64,000 nt of DNA, taken from positions 18,870,531 through 18,934,530 of the forward strand of contig CM060484.1 in assembly GCA_030544235.1 (NCBI GenBank). The letters run 5' to 3'. Shown one piece after another: positions 24,508 through 35,610 of the stretch (position 1 is its first letter; the number at the start of each line of letters is the position of its first letter). The DNA is from Lepturacanthus savala. Taxonomy: Eukaryota; Chordata; Actinopteri; Scombriformes; Trichiuridae. The translations under genes and the position numbers were made by a program. Under the pieces are notes generated by a model that was given only the letters and a program-made list of their open reading frames with translations, was not told the DNA's origin and did not search any database.

Positions 24508-25787
24508 TGGCCTGAGGAGCTTGGGAAGTACCCGTCCTTTTTGGTTCCTTTCTAAGGAGGAACACATCGCTGAAGTTTCGCGAACATTGCTCCGAAAAGA
24601 GATAAATATGAAATATGAGAGCTTTCAGTACTGCTTAGGCCTGCAAAATAAGTCAATTAGTCACGGCAGGCGGCAGTCAAATGGAGATTCTGCATGATGG
24701 TCTTAACGAGGGCTGCATAGGACAAACGTCCGACAGCTCGTTAAATTAATCCTTTGGGTCTGCTGCGAGTGGAATGAGGCATGTGTCTGTGTGACCTGCT
24801 TATGTCCTCCACATTACGTTACAGCTACACACACATGCAAGCTCACACACGCTAGTCACTGAGCTCCAAAAGGACTGGAGAAATATTTTCGATCAAAGTT
24901 TCTTTCTTGCCCCGTGGTTACTCAGATTACATGCCAACCTCTGCCCAGCGAGGAACTTCTGAGTCTCCCTTATTCCCTAGGTCCATTTTTTTCCCAGTTT
25001 CAGTTATTTCATTCTTCCTGTGTACTTCTAGTTTTCCTCATCCGTGACTTGTTACGCGCTACACACACAGCCCTCCACGAACACTGGCGCTCTCAGTATG
25101 TAGGATTTAATGAGCTTGATTCAGAAAGACTACGTTTTCCAGCCTAGTTTATCTGCAATCCACGTTCTAACAGAGTTTGACTTTTCCCAACGTGCGAGTG
25201 AGTGGATGCTCCGGAATAAACATGACATCTCCTCCCTTCCTTGCCCTTTCTATCTTTTTCATCTTTTTTTTTTTTTTTTGCATCAAACAAAATGCCAGTG
25301 CCAGGCGTCACACCACACCTCTGTCACATGTATCACACATCCCATCTGCCTCCCCCAACCTTCTCCGAACCGCCCCAGGAATATCAAAGCCTGGCGACAG
25401 CCTCTATATTTAAGGAAAGGACATCCGGCTGCCCCGGTCAGGGTTCGGCTTTGTCTAATCCATCTCAATCTACCCGGCGTCTCCCTCTCTGTTTTTATCC
25501 AACCCAAGGAGCAGGCTTTGCAAGGTTATGTGCTTTCTTCCTGTGCATAGAATGTGAGGCTCTTTCTTATCCCGTGGCCCACCAGCTGGCAATTTTCTCC
25601 TCTATTCCCATTTCCCAACCATAACAGAAGTCTATAAATTGCCCCAGGGAACTATGCTTGACCCCCTCATGTTTCCTGCTTATCGAGACGCCTTCACCTA
25701 AATCATTGTCTCGCCTTCTTTGACACAATTTGAACCTATCTTTCAAGAAGTAAGCACGAAGCTGCTGTTATAATGTTCTTGTGCCTG
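24508..25787. other. Unique block, candidate conserved non-coding at 24590-24790
   Basis: 24590-24790 is repeat-free with ctgcaaaataagtcaattag and cgttaaattaatcctttggg. 24900-25640 has long overlapping frames (up to 146 codons) rich in Ser, Pro and Phe from pyrimidine-rich sequence; no domain is recognisable in any. T-run at 25263-25279. Confidence 0.3.
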
Positions 25788-25799
25788 CACACGCACACG

Positions 25800-25856
<57 letters not shown>

Positions 25857-25858
25857 AA
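25788..25858. repeat. (CA)n microsatellite
   Basis: CA run of about 70 bp with CG and AT interruptions. Confidence 0.95.
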
Positions 25859-27420
25859 ACATAATACTCCTATAGCCCTGCAGATAATAGCTGTTTAAAC
25901 ATAACCAGCGGTGGTTTAAAGCCAGGAACTGCATTAATAGGTATTATTAATGAATAATTTAACATGCTGTAAAAAGATGTAATAACACAGGGCTCTGAGG
26001 ATGCACTTTAAAACAAAGAGAATGGGGATAGCGGCGCAGTAAATGAACAGGATGAAGATGTGAGACGGGCTCCGAAGCCTAGCTAGAGCAACCGTCATTT
26101 GTTTTTCCTGGGTGCAGAGATTATTTGGTTGAGTGATAGAGGTGGCCTTGATCAGCCCTCTCCCTGCATACAGCCGTATATCAGCTGTCACGCCGCTGCA
26201 AAACCATCAACCCTTCACCGGCCTGGGACGCACATATTTACCATGGTAAATGGCACCTCTACTCAGTAAACACTCCTGTTTTTCACCGACCGTCAGCATG
26301 CAGCAATGGATGATGCATCGGCCGCTGTACATTCTCTGTAATTGCTCACCGGATGATATCTGGAGGAAAATGACAAGGACTATAGTCCCTTGAGTGAAAT
26401 GCTCCAGAGGTGAGGAGGGGAAAAAAGTTTTTTTGCCTTTTCTCTCCCTTTTTTTCCCCCCCCCCGATTATAGCTCGCCCTCATTAAGCCGCCTGCACTT
26501 GTACAAATCTATCAAGTCAATCAGAATTAGCTGCAGGTCTTATTTTGTATGAAAAAAAGGAGTAAAGGGCTGTCATGATAGAGAGAATGAATCAGTTCAC
26601 TGAGCAGAGAATGGACCTAGAAAGCTGATTGCAAGCATGGAGAGGAGAGAGAATATGTTCGCCCATTAATTAATCTAATAGTTTTCATGGGACAAAGAGT
26701 GCATATCTCTGCTGCCCGCATAATAAGGGCCTGGAACAAAGTCATTCACTGCATCCCATTTAAAATTGTGTGAGTGTGGGGTAGAGAGACCAAAAGAAGA
26801 GGCTTTAAAAATCAAAAGCCAATACCTCTTGTTGCTGTTTGTTTAATGAATTGTTCATTAATTACTGTTTATGCTAAATCCTCCCCTGCACACACACGCA
26901 CACACAAAAAGAAAAAAAGGGGGGTGGAGCTGCACTGTTTTCAGCTGTAATGTAATTTCTTTCCCCCACAGATGATTATTTTCTAGAATCATTAATCAGT
27001 TATGAGCACTTCACATTGGAAATCCAAAAAAAAAAAACAGGTTTTCAGCTGTTTGGATTGGTTGAAATAGCAGGCAGAGAATGGTACAGGGATTTGATTG
27101 GAGAATATGGGTGATATCACAGCTCACTGGTGCAAAACGGTTTGGGAAACAGCCTAGATCTTATTGAATTTTAATTCAATGGGTCTGTGATGCGTATGAT
27201 GCAGGGGGAATAGGAGTAGGAGGCCCTCTGGGCATCGTAATTTACCTTTCCATTTTTTCCAAAGATTCCATGTGATATCAATTTCACGACAGTATTTTAC
27301 CTCAACTACACACAGCGTTCTGATCCAAACACACACCGACACGAGGGGGCTTTTAGATCAGCTGTGTTGTTTTCCCTGTTGAGGGACCGTTTCTATAAAT
27401 TTAATGTGGACTAGAATTGT
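25859..27420. other. Candidate conserved non-coding block
   Basis: Long stretch with no recognised repeat apart from a C-run (26456-26465) and a short CA run near 26890. Words typical of developmental enhancers: ctcattaagccgcctgcac, agaattagctgcaggtc, cccattaattaatctaatag, catttgtttttcc. It holds a 16-bp palindrome at 26236 and an interrupted palindrome at 27163-27180 (attgaatt/aattcaat). Regulatory role is inference. Confidence 0.35.
26236..26251. repeat. 16-bp perfect palindrome
   Basis: atttaccatggtaaat equals its own reverse complement. It lies in the high-complexity block. Confidence 0.9.
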
Positions 27421-27907
27421 TCCTGAAATGGAAAAGACAGATCGACTAATTAACAGTTGACGCCAGGCTAAAGGTCTTGAGATATATTATTATACAGTTC
27501 ATTCATTCACCTTTTTTTCCACATAGGAATGCGATCCTTAAGTAGGCTCTTGGACTGAGAGAGGCAATTATCCCGCCCACACATGGAAGTGGTATTTTAT
27601 GCAAGTGGACTGAATATTGATTTGATTGTTAGTTACAGCCTGGATGCGGGGAAAAAAATTCCACTAATTCAACTAAAGTGAAGAGTGAAGATAATAATCT
27701 AGAAATTAAAGGGGAGCATCAGTAATGTTAAGTAACTCAGTGGTGAGGTAGTGGTATTCACAAATCCTTTTAATATTAACATCTTTTTTTCATTTATATA
27801 GTTTTAAACTAAAGTAAAGAAAATGAGGGTATAATGGGACATTGGGTAGACATAATGACATCAGAATGCAAAGCAAGTATGAAAAATGTTGCTGTGATCT
27901 GAGAGAT
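27421..27907. other. No gene or clear repeat
   Basis: AT-rich intervening sequence. Confidence 0.5.
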
Positions 27908-28616
27908 TTAAAGCCCCATATTGTTCTTTTCCTGGGTTTTAAGTTGTGTTGTAAGTAACAATATATGTTTGTTTTTTAAAATCCAAAAATCATCTTTATA
28001 TAATTTTACATTTCTCTGAAGCGTCTCTCCGGAATTCTAAGAACAGGTCATTTTTTGTCTGTCTCAATATTATTAATCAGGATTTCCTCTGATCGACTCA
28101 TTTAATGTGACATCACAACTTCATAGATTATCATGGAAACTTCTTTTAACGGCACAGTTCTGAATAGGGGCTGCGTGTATTTCTCTGTGGATTCAGTGTT
28201 TTGAAACATGGGGCAGTATTTATAGAACTATACTTTCTTAGAAGGCTGAGCAATTAATTTAATTTTAATCACGATTTCAATTTGCTTGTCAGACGATCTC
28301 CAAAATCATATAATCAAGTTGAAACAATATTTGACATTTTTCATTACACAATTTCTGAAAGAGCGATTACGCAAGTTCACGAGAGCTCGACTGTTTATTT
28401 AAAAGTCCGTTTGTATTATTTTTTAAAATAAAAATCATGATGTGCCAGTTTTTGACACAAAAGGTCAAATGGTGTAAAGAAGAATGTTCAATTTTAAATA
28501 TATAATCCACCTAGAATATAAAACTTGTTGATAGTATGCTTTTAATTTTTTAAAACCTTTTTAAGGGTTACACCACGTTACTGATTTCAATATTGTCCAA
28601 AGTAACTGTGATGATT

Positions 28617-28620
<4 letters not shown>

Positions 28621-28652
<32 letters not shown>
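28621..28652. repeat. (AT)n microsatellite
   Basis: 16 AT units, inside the inner AT-rich element. Confidence 0.95.
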
Positions 28653-28656
<4 letters not shown>

Positions 28657-28851
28657 AAAAAGTGCAAGATTTGCTATAAAATGATATCTGCATGGCAACA
28701 CAACAAATCTAACATCTCAGACAAAAGCACAACAAAAGCACAGTCACTCATGCTGATTAAATGTATTGTGTAACTTACAAAAATGATCATTTGAATAATT
28801 GTGATTTCAATATTGACCAAAATAACTGTGATCATAATTCATAATTCTCCA

Positions 28852-28875
28852 TAATTAATCATTAATGATTAATTA
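28852..28875. repeat. 24-bp perfect palindrome
   Basis: taattaatcatt followed by its reverse complement aatgattaatta. At the right edge of the inner element. Confidence 0.9.
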
Positions 28876-28909
28876 AAAATGCTCACTTGCTACAATATGG
28901 GACCTTTAA

Positions 28910-29299
28910 CTTTTTATTCGTAACCCTTATGAATAATCTAAAATAAAGAAAAATAATATAGTGAAGCTGAAAAAAATTATTGAATTAAAAGCAAGTTAAA
29001 AAAAAAAAAGTGTTGCAAGAAGAGATTGAAAAGTGAGCAACAGCTTCAGCTTCCTGAGCTAAATCATTCGCTCCTCGTGCTGAAGGCGGCTCGCTCACCC
29101 TCAGTTGTCGCACTGGAGCCTTTTACGACGCTGTCATGAACCAGTACACACCTTGTCATCCTCTCAGAGGAGATGAAAGGTGACATTAGGGGATAATGGA
29201 CTGAGAAATTTTGCTCACTAGTAACATCGGGACCTAAAAAATCATTACTGCAGCCTTCTCACCATTTAACCATAAGAAATTACATTTGATGGAGGTTTT
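28910..29299. other. Intervening sequence, nothing recognised
   Basis: AT-rich at first, then a more complex stretch at 29050-29170 without an open frame of note. Confidence 0.5.
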
Positions 29300-30190
29300 T
29301 TTTAAGATTTTTCAAAAAAAAACAAAACAAAACTCAATCTGTTTTCTGTCATTCACATCAACTGTGTGAAATAGCAGAGTGTCATTTGCATGACAATGAC
29401 AGTTGATGGTACGACTATGAATATTTTGCCGCAGGGTCGGCATATAAATTGAAAAGCACACCGGTCTAAGAACAGAACCCACTGGACAAACTCGCACAGG
29501 ACAAATTAAAATTAGCAATAATCTGCCACTGAACCATAAACTGCAACCTACAGTTCAGGACAACCAAGCAGTGGCTGACAATATCAAATGCAAGGTGTAA
29601 AAGAACAAAAAAAAAAAAACACAAGCCCTTTGAATCACCGGTGGCTGAAAGCAGTTCATTCAACACTTTGATCAATAATGTTGTAAAAGAATGCTTCAGC
29701 AGAGCCACTAATTAATGGGAAATTGAAGACCGAGGAGATATTTGGACCGAGCCAAATACCTTTTCGGAGAAATGCTGCGGGTGTAGGGCGGGAGGACGGT
29801 TTCATCCTAGAAACGACCTCTCTGAGGGAGTCCGAGCAGGAGGGATTAGAAGAGTAAACGAGCAGTAGCTTTTACAGCTTCTGCAGCCGTGTCAGATGAG
29901 TTGGAGGATCGATCCGCAGCCGTATTCAGAAAACGGCTTAAAAATTCCTCACAGGGACTGATCAGCTCTGACATCTGGGAAGGAACTGTGGCTCGGTCAG
30001 TAAATAAGACCCCGTAGGAATATGACAGAGAGACTCCTCTCTCACCGCCTTAACTTCTGCATTTACTGTAGATCTTTACTAAGACTTTGGATGCAGTCCG
30101 GTCCACGGCCTGAAGATTTTTCAAGGCTGCTCTGTCTTTGACAAGATCTTTCTAAAGCCCAGATGTTATCCAGGGCATGAAGGAAAGGTA
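29300..30190 (-). pseudogene. LINE reverse-transcriptase relic 1
   Basis: Read on the minus strand, remnants appear in the order expected for a fish non-LTR retrotransposon ORF2. First comes a pre-RT segment (VPSQMSELISPCEEFLSRFL, about 29920-29975). Then EVVSRMKPSSRPTPAAFL (29769-29822), LIKVLNELL (about 29650-29678) and FDIVSHCLVVLN. Last are GSVLRPVCFSIYM and HCHANDTLLF, where the catalytic Y-A-D-D has become H-A-N-D (29381-29392). The segment between 'ISGSA' and 'HSFTTLLIKV' lacks the usual KPLLKKP...FLSKILE part, so there is an internal deletion. Frameshifts and stops throughout; inactive. Clade not determined (L2/Rex-like suspected). Confidence 0.88.
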
Positions 30191-30902
30191 CAATTTAGTC
30201 TAAAATAGAAGATTGTTGAAATGACCTACTATATGAACTCTTGTAGCTGAGGGCTGCTGCTTTTGGAGAAAAGATGATAAATTGAGCTGTGTCGTGATTT
30301 TGGGCAGTGAGTTAAACATATGATTTGTAGCATGACTCCATGCTTTATTTGCAGCAGCAGTTCTCAAAGTGGCGTCCAAGGACCCCCAGGGGGCTTTGAG
30401 GGGTTCTAGGAGCTTCCCCAACAAAAAGGGGAATCAGTTATAATAAGTAACACGGACAGATGGTATGAGTATTTTGGTCATGAGTTTCATACGTACAAAT
30501 AATTCTAATGTGTGCCAATTTTGAAGTCCTTAACATGAACGAGGATGGACCAAGTTAAGAATATGGCCCCTTGACTTGAAATGAATAGGTGAGAAACAGC
30601 ACTATTTAATGATTAATACACAATGTTTTAAATGGTTTTCCAAACAGTCCATTCAAATTAATTACAGAGAAAAATGTGCAGCTTGAAATGTTGATGAACT
30701 TCTTCTCCCATCTGTTTGGAAAATGAGCATAATTTATTATGTATGCACACTACAGCAATTGTTTTGTTTCGTTTTATTTATTGCATCATGCATAATTCCG
30801 TGAAAGAGACATGACTGGAGTGTGACATTAAATGTGCGCTGGAAAATAATAGTGCATCATGTTTTTTATGTTTGAGACCTTTGTATTGATGATGAAATGT
30901 TT
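30191..30902. other. Unique sequence with a short repeat word
   Basis: At 30360-30425 ctcaaagtggcgtccaagg and ggacccccagggggctttg match a common fish repeat phrase. Otherwise unassigned. Confidence 0.45.
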
Positions 30903-31153
30903 AAAACTACAGTTTGTAAAATTTAGCAGCATCTAATGGGACAGAACTGAAAACAGAAATGTAATATATTTATACACGTTTTAATTGGTATATAATTAAA
31001 TAAATATAAGAACTTCAGATTGAGCTGTTTTTGCACCACCCTATTTCCAGATTGGACAAACTAGTGACAGCCTTTCTATTTTTCCACCCCCAACACACTC
31101 GGAGCACTCTGCAATCTGCATCTTCACCACTAGATTCCACTATAAACTACACA
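30903..31153 (+). mobile_element. Short MITE (aaaactacag...atctaatgg ends)
   Basis: Left aaaactacagtttgtaaaat with gcagcatctaatggg, and right ccactagattccac with tataaactacacaaat, are imperfect inverted ends. This is the same type of common teleost MITE as the remnant at 13242. About 250 bp. Confidence 0.6.
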
Positions 31154-33750
31154 AATCCCATCATGTTTAAAGATATACTTTCTTATTTCTTCTTCTTATT
31201 TCTTATGTCTCAAAATGTTAAGCCATTTCTCAAGCTGCTCCTTTGGTCTGAAACAAACATGTTTTCTTGTACTAATTACGAGTTATATGCACCAGTTTAC
31301 TAGATATGTTGGAAACAGGCAATAATTGTTAAATTACGTTTAGTAAAAATGTTGCTGTATGTGGAATCTTACTGTTTCTTTGTTTTTACTTTGCTGCTTT
31401 CCCTCTGGGTTGTGATTGTGGGAGAGGTGGCGTACACTGAGGTGCATGTTTAGTTCCTCATCACTGCAACCTAATCACTCAGTTCCCTCCCTCTGAGAAA
31501 TCACGATAAACCCCCTATTTTGGTGGGAAGAAGGGAAAATAGACATTTGTCTTGTCTCCGACTGTGCCTCCAGCCATTTAGCGGTAGCTCCTCATGAATG
31601 CATGCTACAGAAGCTCTCACTGTTCTGGACGGAGCTCAGAGGGACTTTGGGCTCTGAGGCTTTCCCAAAGAAGGATGACAAAAACCAAGGTGGCCAGTTG
31701 AAAGTCAATCCATCAGTTTGAATGAATCTCCAGTAGCACTTATGTGGACAGGGGAGATAAAAAATAGCATTATTGTAACATTGGATTGAGGGCACTTACA
31801 GAGAGAGCTGCAAGCAATATCCAAGCAATAAACTTCGACATAGCAGTATTTCTTGGCAACTGGAATTTGTCACAACAATCCTATTTAGGCACACGGAGGA
31901 CATTTCTTGGCTATATTGGGCTGCATTTAAAATTAAGCATATAAAATCCTCCCATTCCAGCGGAGTCGCTACATTTAATGGATTCTCTTGCGGTTGAAAA
32001 TAAATCCAGACTATTGCCTTCTCTCTTTTTTTGCACTAATTTGTGAACTTTGACCCACAAATGTTGACCTTTTAAGCGATACAAAGCAGTGAGGATACAG
32101 TGCTGATTTTCAAGAGAACAGCAAGCTGAGTCCAACATGAAGGAAGCTGTCATAGGTGTGTTACACCATCCACTTTTATAAACTGCTCCGAAAGAGCAAT
32201 GGTTTGCAGACAGTAATGAGACAGGAGTCAGTGGTACAAATTTATCTTGAATGAACCGTGACTTATTGTCCCATTTATTACCCATCTAAAAGTAATGAGG
32301 GTGCTGACAGTTAACAAACTAGCTCAACTAGTTTTTTCTTCTTTCATATAGCTTCATTAAATGTGATGATCCCAAGAACAAAATACCAATAAAGTGTAGA
32401 GACACAATATAGAGAAAAGGAGAAAAACACAAGACTTATTGTGACTAGAACTAGCCTGTCTCTGCCATGTATGTATTATGGTTGGTGTTAGACTGGATGG
32501 AATGACGGATATGGGATGTTTTTATGATATTTGTACACATACATAGACCTAAAACCTTAAATCAACCACTAGAGCCCCTGTTAAGGACCTTCATTAGTAG
32601 AATCAGGTGTGTTACTGCTTGGTTAGAACAAAAGTCCCCCCAGGACCAGGATTCCTCAACCCTACCTTAAACAAACTCTGACAGATTTTGTCTTAGCCTA
32701 ATTCAAACCCTAACCCCTTTGTTTTCACATTTTCTTTGTCCCTCTGGCCCTTCCAATCTCCTATCATCCGTGTATTATAGGACCTGGATACTTGGCTCGA
32801 AGATCTTGTCCATTCACTCAACTGAGCATGAGCCAAAACGTTTTCTTGCTTTCACTCTGCCCGATACACTTTTAGAATGACAGCACAAACCTTAAAATCC
32901 CTGTTACAAATATAAAACCTTCATGGTTTAAAGATTTAATATTAAACAGAAGAGTAATAGTTGATCTCATTTGAAGTTAGATGTGTCTGACAATAGTTTT
33001 ATAGTCTCTCATAATGCAGGAAAATGCGTTTTGTGCTGGAGGGGATTTTTTTTTCAGTAATGGTATAGTAGTACATTTCCTGTGGATGCACCTGATGAAC
33101 CCCTTCACTCATTAGGCTGCTCACAGATTTCAAAACAGACCAACATAGCAGCTTTTCCTGCCACTTTTTCTATTATATTATGACAATAGTTCATGGAATG
33201 TGTTCCTGAAAAGATTTTTAGCATGAAATAAGCCATGCAGCTGCTGAATCTCTTTGTTTTTTATTTGACATTGGCAAGTTGCAAGGTTTAAACGCCAGTT
33301 TCAAGAGGAAGATAGTCATGCTGGATGCCCCTAATTTACATAAAGTAGCCTAGACTTTAACTTTATGGAAATATGAAGTGACCAATGCAATGTTCTTGTC
33401 TCTCATGCTACCAGTGTCCTACCAGAATGCATTGCCTGGTGCCTGGTGCCTTTCATTCGATGACTAAGAAGTGTCAAAACCTCTGATACAGTGGTTTCCT
33501 ACCTAAAGCCTTGAATTACCAGCTACAGTAATATAACAACTTGCCCTGCAAGTAGCCTGTACGTTACCGAGCTTTTGGAACCACACGTTTTCACTTTCAC
33601 TGTGCCACTGATCTGTTGGGATCGAGCATTAATACAAAATGACACAAAGTTAGAGTCAAGGGTACAGTGTTTATTGCTTGTGTTTTGAGAAATGTTTTGC
33701 TGTGAGATAGCTTGATACCATGTAATCTTAGATTTGCTGTCAGGGCTGTA
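31154..33750. other. Mostly unique sequence; one short repeat fragment
   Basis: 31560-32290 is of higher complexity with minus-strand frames (67 and 124 codons) of no recognisable product. At 32577-32660 the phrases gagcccctgttaaggacc, gaatcaggtgtgttactgc and ccaggaccaggattcctcaa match a dispersed fish repeat. No gene signal elsewhere. Confidence 0.4.
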
Positions 33751-33751
33751 T

Positions 33752-33890
33752 CTTGTTCATCCATACATCCGTTTTCTCTTCTCGCTTATCCTTTTAATGC
33801 ATGATGTGGGAGTTGGATCCTAAACCAGTGCAGGCAGGAGGGGGGGAGAAACCCTGCAGAGCTCCTGGAGAAAACCTGGGGAAAGCTTTG
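33752..33890 (-). mobile_element. SINE-like repeat, copy 3 (reverse, internally deleted)
   Basis: The tail appears reversed (ccatacatccgttttctctt then cgcttatcc), followed by the reversed core aggaggg...gagctcctggagaaaacctg. The middle is missing. Same family as 8735 and 54470. Confidence 0.55.
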
Positions 33891-34136
33891 TTCTATTCCA
33901 CAGAGGTAAAACTATATCCTGTCGTTCAAGTATCAGTGGAATCAATGATCATTTCAACTGCTTTTCTTTATCTTGGCAGGGAAAATGCAGTGAAATGTCT
34001 TTAAATCCACAGCTATTTGAGGTTCTGTCAGTCAAAAAATGCACTATGGAAGCACTATTTATTCACTACGTCATTTCTATCATTTTTACATATGTGTTTG
34101 TGTCATTGCTGTATCTTTTCTCTGTGCCACATTCAG
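33891..34136. other. Sequence upstream of the candidate microexon
   Basis: Contains two other acceptor-like sites: cttttctttatcttggcag (AG at 33979-33980) and ttaaatccacag (34002-34013). Neither has a paired donor that I can see. Confidence 0.3.
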
Positions 34137-34163
34137 ACCGATCTGAGGCTTTGACTATTCCAG
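34137..34163 (+). other. Candidate 27-nt cassette microexon
   Basis: The bases just before 34137 are a pyrimidine-rich acceptor, tatcttttctctgtgccacattcag in two parts: tatcttttctctgtgcc, then acattcag. After 27 nt comes CAG|gtaagc, a near-ideal donor (GT at 34164-34165). The 27 nt are a multiple of three. One phase is free of stops and reads RSEALTIP plus split codons at both ends; the other two phases contain TGA. A TGC sits about 10 nt before the acceptor, as is common for neuronal SRRM4-dependent microexons. I do not recognise the peptide or the host gene. Chance pairing is possible. Confidence 0.25.
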
Positions 34164-34969
34164 GTAAGCCTGTTGATAATCCAGGCAGGGGTATGGTAAT
34201 CCTTTGGTAAATAGGGAGCTAATTGTACTGTTTGCCATATCGACAGACTAACTCCCTAACACACACAGTCCTTGGAAAACAGAGACAGACACATTCTCTC
34301 CTAGCCTAACCATGGGAGTCTCCTAGGGGGGGAATCATCAGAAAAGGGAAGGGTGAACACAGTATAAAGAGAGTGGGTAAAAAAGACCAAGAATTACACT
34401 TAGAATGTGGCACAGTGAGCCCCTGGAAAACGGAAGAGTGTGGGAGAAAAAGACGGAGTGAGTGAGAGGTAATGAATAGCAAATCAGCTCCTTTATAAAA
34501 CTCCTGCTTTCAGTGTTCAATCAGAGTAGCCTGGATTGGCAATTTTCCTCCGGCACAATAGAGCAGGCCCAAGAGGACCCTGGCCTCAGTTCAGACAGGG
34601 AGAAAGGGAGAAAGAGAAAGAGAGCAACCGAGGCAGTACCCAACCCCACCAACCCAGCGCTCTGTCAAGTTTGGCAAAAACAGTGCTGATAACAGGACTC
34701 AGCAGTGACTTTGACTGCTCTTGTTTCATATATATTCCCGCTCGTCAATGATGTATGAGGTAATGAGAGCGAGAAGGAGCGGCAGCTACTCTCCTCGCTA
34801 CAGTCATTTGCATATAGGAACTCCCTGTTTCCTCTCGTGATGGGAAATAGCCTCAGGCTATAGAGAGAACGGCAAGGAGGAGGCAGACGTTAGAAAATGT
34901 CTGGCAATATGTTCAGTGTGAACCCTGCTGGGTCAATGGCGTGCCGCTATTTACATATTTAACTGCGCG
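34164..34969. other. Candidate conserved non-coding sequence
   Basis: Downstream of the candidate microexon the sequence stays repeat-free. 34750-34965 contains gtcatttgcatatagg (octamer-like ATTTGCAT at 34806) and gggtcaatggcgtgccgc. Regulatory role inferred from texture only. Confidence 0.3.
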
Positions 34970-35610
34970 GATGCTGCAGTATTCAGATACTTTAACCGGA
35001 GTAAGTAAAAAGACCAATACAGCAAAGTAAAAATCATCCATTAAAAGTTAAAGTTCTGCACGAAAAATTATGTTTAAGTAGAAGTTCAAATGTATTGTAA
35101 GCGAGGGGTCAGGCCCGTTCAAGGGGTCAGTAGATAAATCTGAGGGGCTGTGAGATTATTAATGGGAGAAGGAAAGAAGGGGGAAAAAGTAAAGTTCTGA
35201 TTCAAAAATCTATTTTCACTTTTGGAGTTTTTTCTTGAATCTTATATTTTTGTGAAACATTGGATCATTTGATTTCATGAAATGAAACCATATGAGAAAT
35301 TTGAAGGGAAAAAATTGTATTTGATGGTGTTGATATGCTGTTAATATCCCAGAAATCTGAAAATTGACCTGACTGCACACTGCTGTTTGCAAGATGTCAA
35401 AAGACTAAAAGGAATCGACTATGTATTGTATCATAAAAGTAGCTGTCGGGTAAAGGTAGTGAAGTATAAAGAACAATATTTCCCCCTTAAATATAATGGA
35501 ATTTAAGAATAAAGTAGCAACACATGGAAATAATCAAGTATAGTACAAGTGCCTTAAAATTGTACCCAAGTACAGTACTAGTAAATGTACTTAGTTATTT
35601 TCTACCACTG
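34970..35610 (+). mobile_element. Stepped-motif MITE, copy D (composite)
   Basis: Left arm attcagatactttaaccgga and accaatacagcaaag; right arm cttaaatataatggaattt, gtacccaagtacagtac and end acttagttattttctaccactg. Carries the ggttcccaaccta element at the same internal place as copy C. Confidence 0.85.
35102..35432 (+). mobile_element. Nested ggttcccaaccta element in copy D
   Basis: cgaggggtcaggcccgttca...ggggtcagtagataaatctg, then tggatcatttgatttcatg and gcaagatgtcaaaagac. It matches the nested element of copy C across its length with moderate divergence; the left end is degraded. Confidence 0.75.

Larger units (their letters stand above)
28241..28880 (+). mobile_element. AT-rich inner element with 30-bp direct repeats
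   Basis: Begins gaaggctgagcaattaattt...cacgatttcaattt, recalling a common teleost element with aatcgcgatttcaat words. Two 30-bp blocks, 28583-28612 and 28803-28832, differ at 2 positions and are 220 bp apart. It also holds an AT microsatellite and a 24-bp palindrome at its right end. Confidence 0.6.
27908..28909 (+). mobile_element. MITE with ttaaag..ccatattg inverted ends, interrupted
   Basis: Left end ttaaagccccatattg and right end caatatgggacctttaa are inverted repeats. The internal word tatttctctgtggatt (28178) recurs at 54776, beside a similar right end at 54870. An AT-rich element occupies about 28241-28880, so this is a nested pair. Confidence 0.7.

Noticed and set aside
24914..25624. 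Overlapping plus frames up to 146 codons
   Set aside because: Open in several phases at once on pyrimidine-rich DNA, with Ser/Pro/Phe-rich translations and no domain.
27740..27762. gtgaggtagtggtattcac, resembling let-7
   Set aside because: Only the seed-like gaggtag matches; the rest differs and no complementary arm is present.
29312..29708. Minus-strand frames of 68 and 80 codons as possible genes
   Set aside because: They are pieces of a frameshifted LINE reverse transcriptase.
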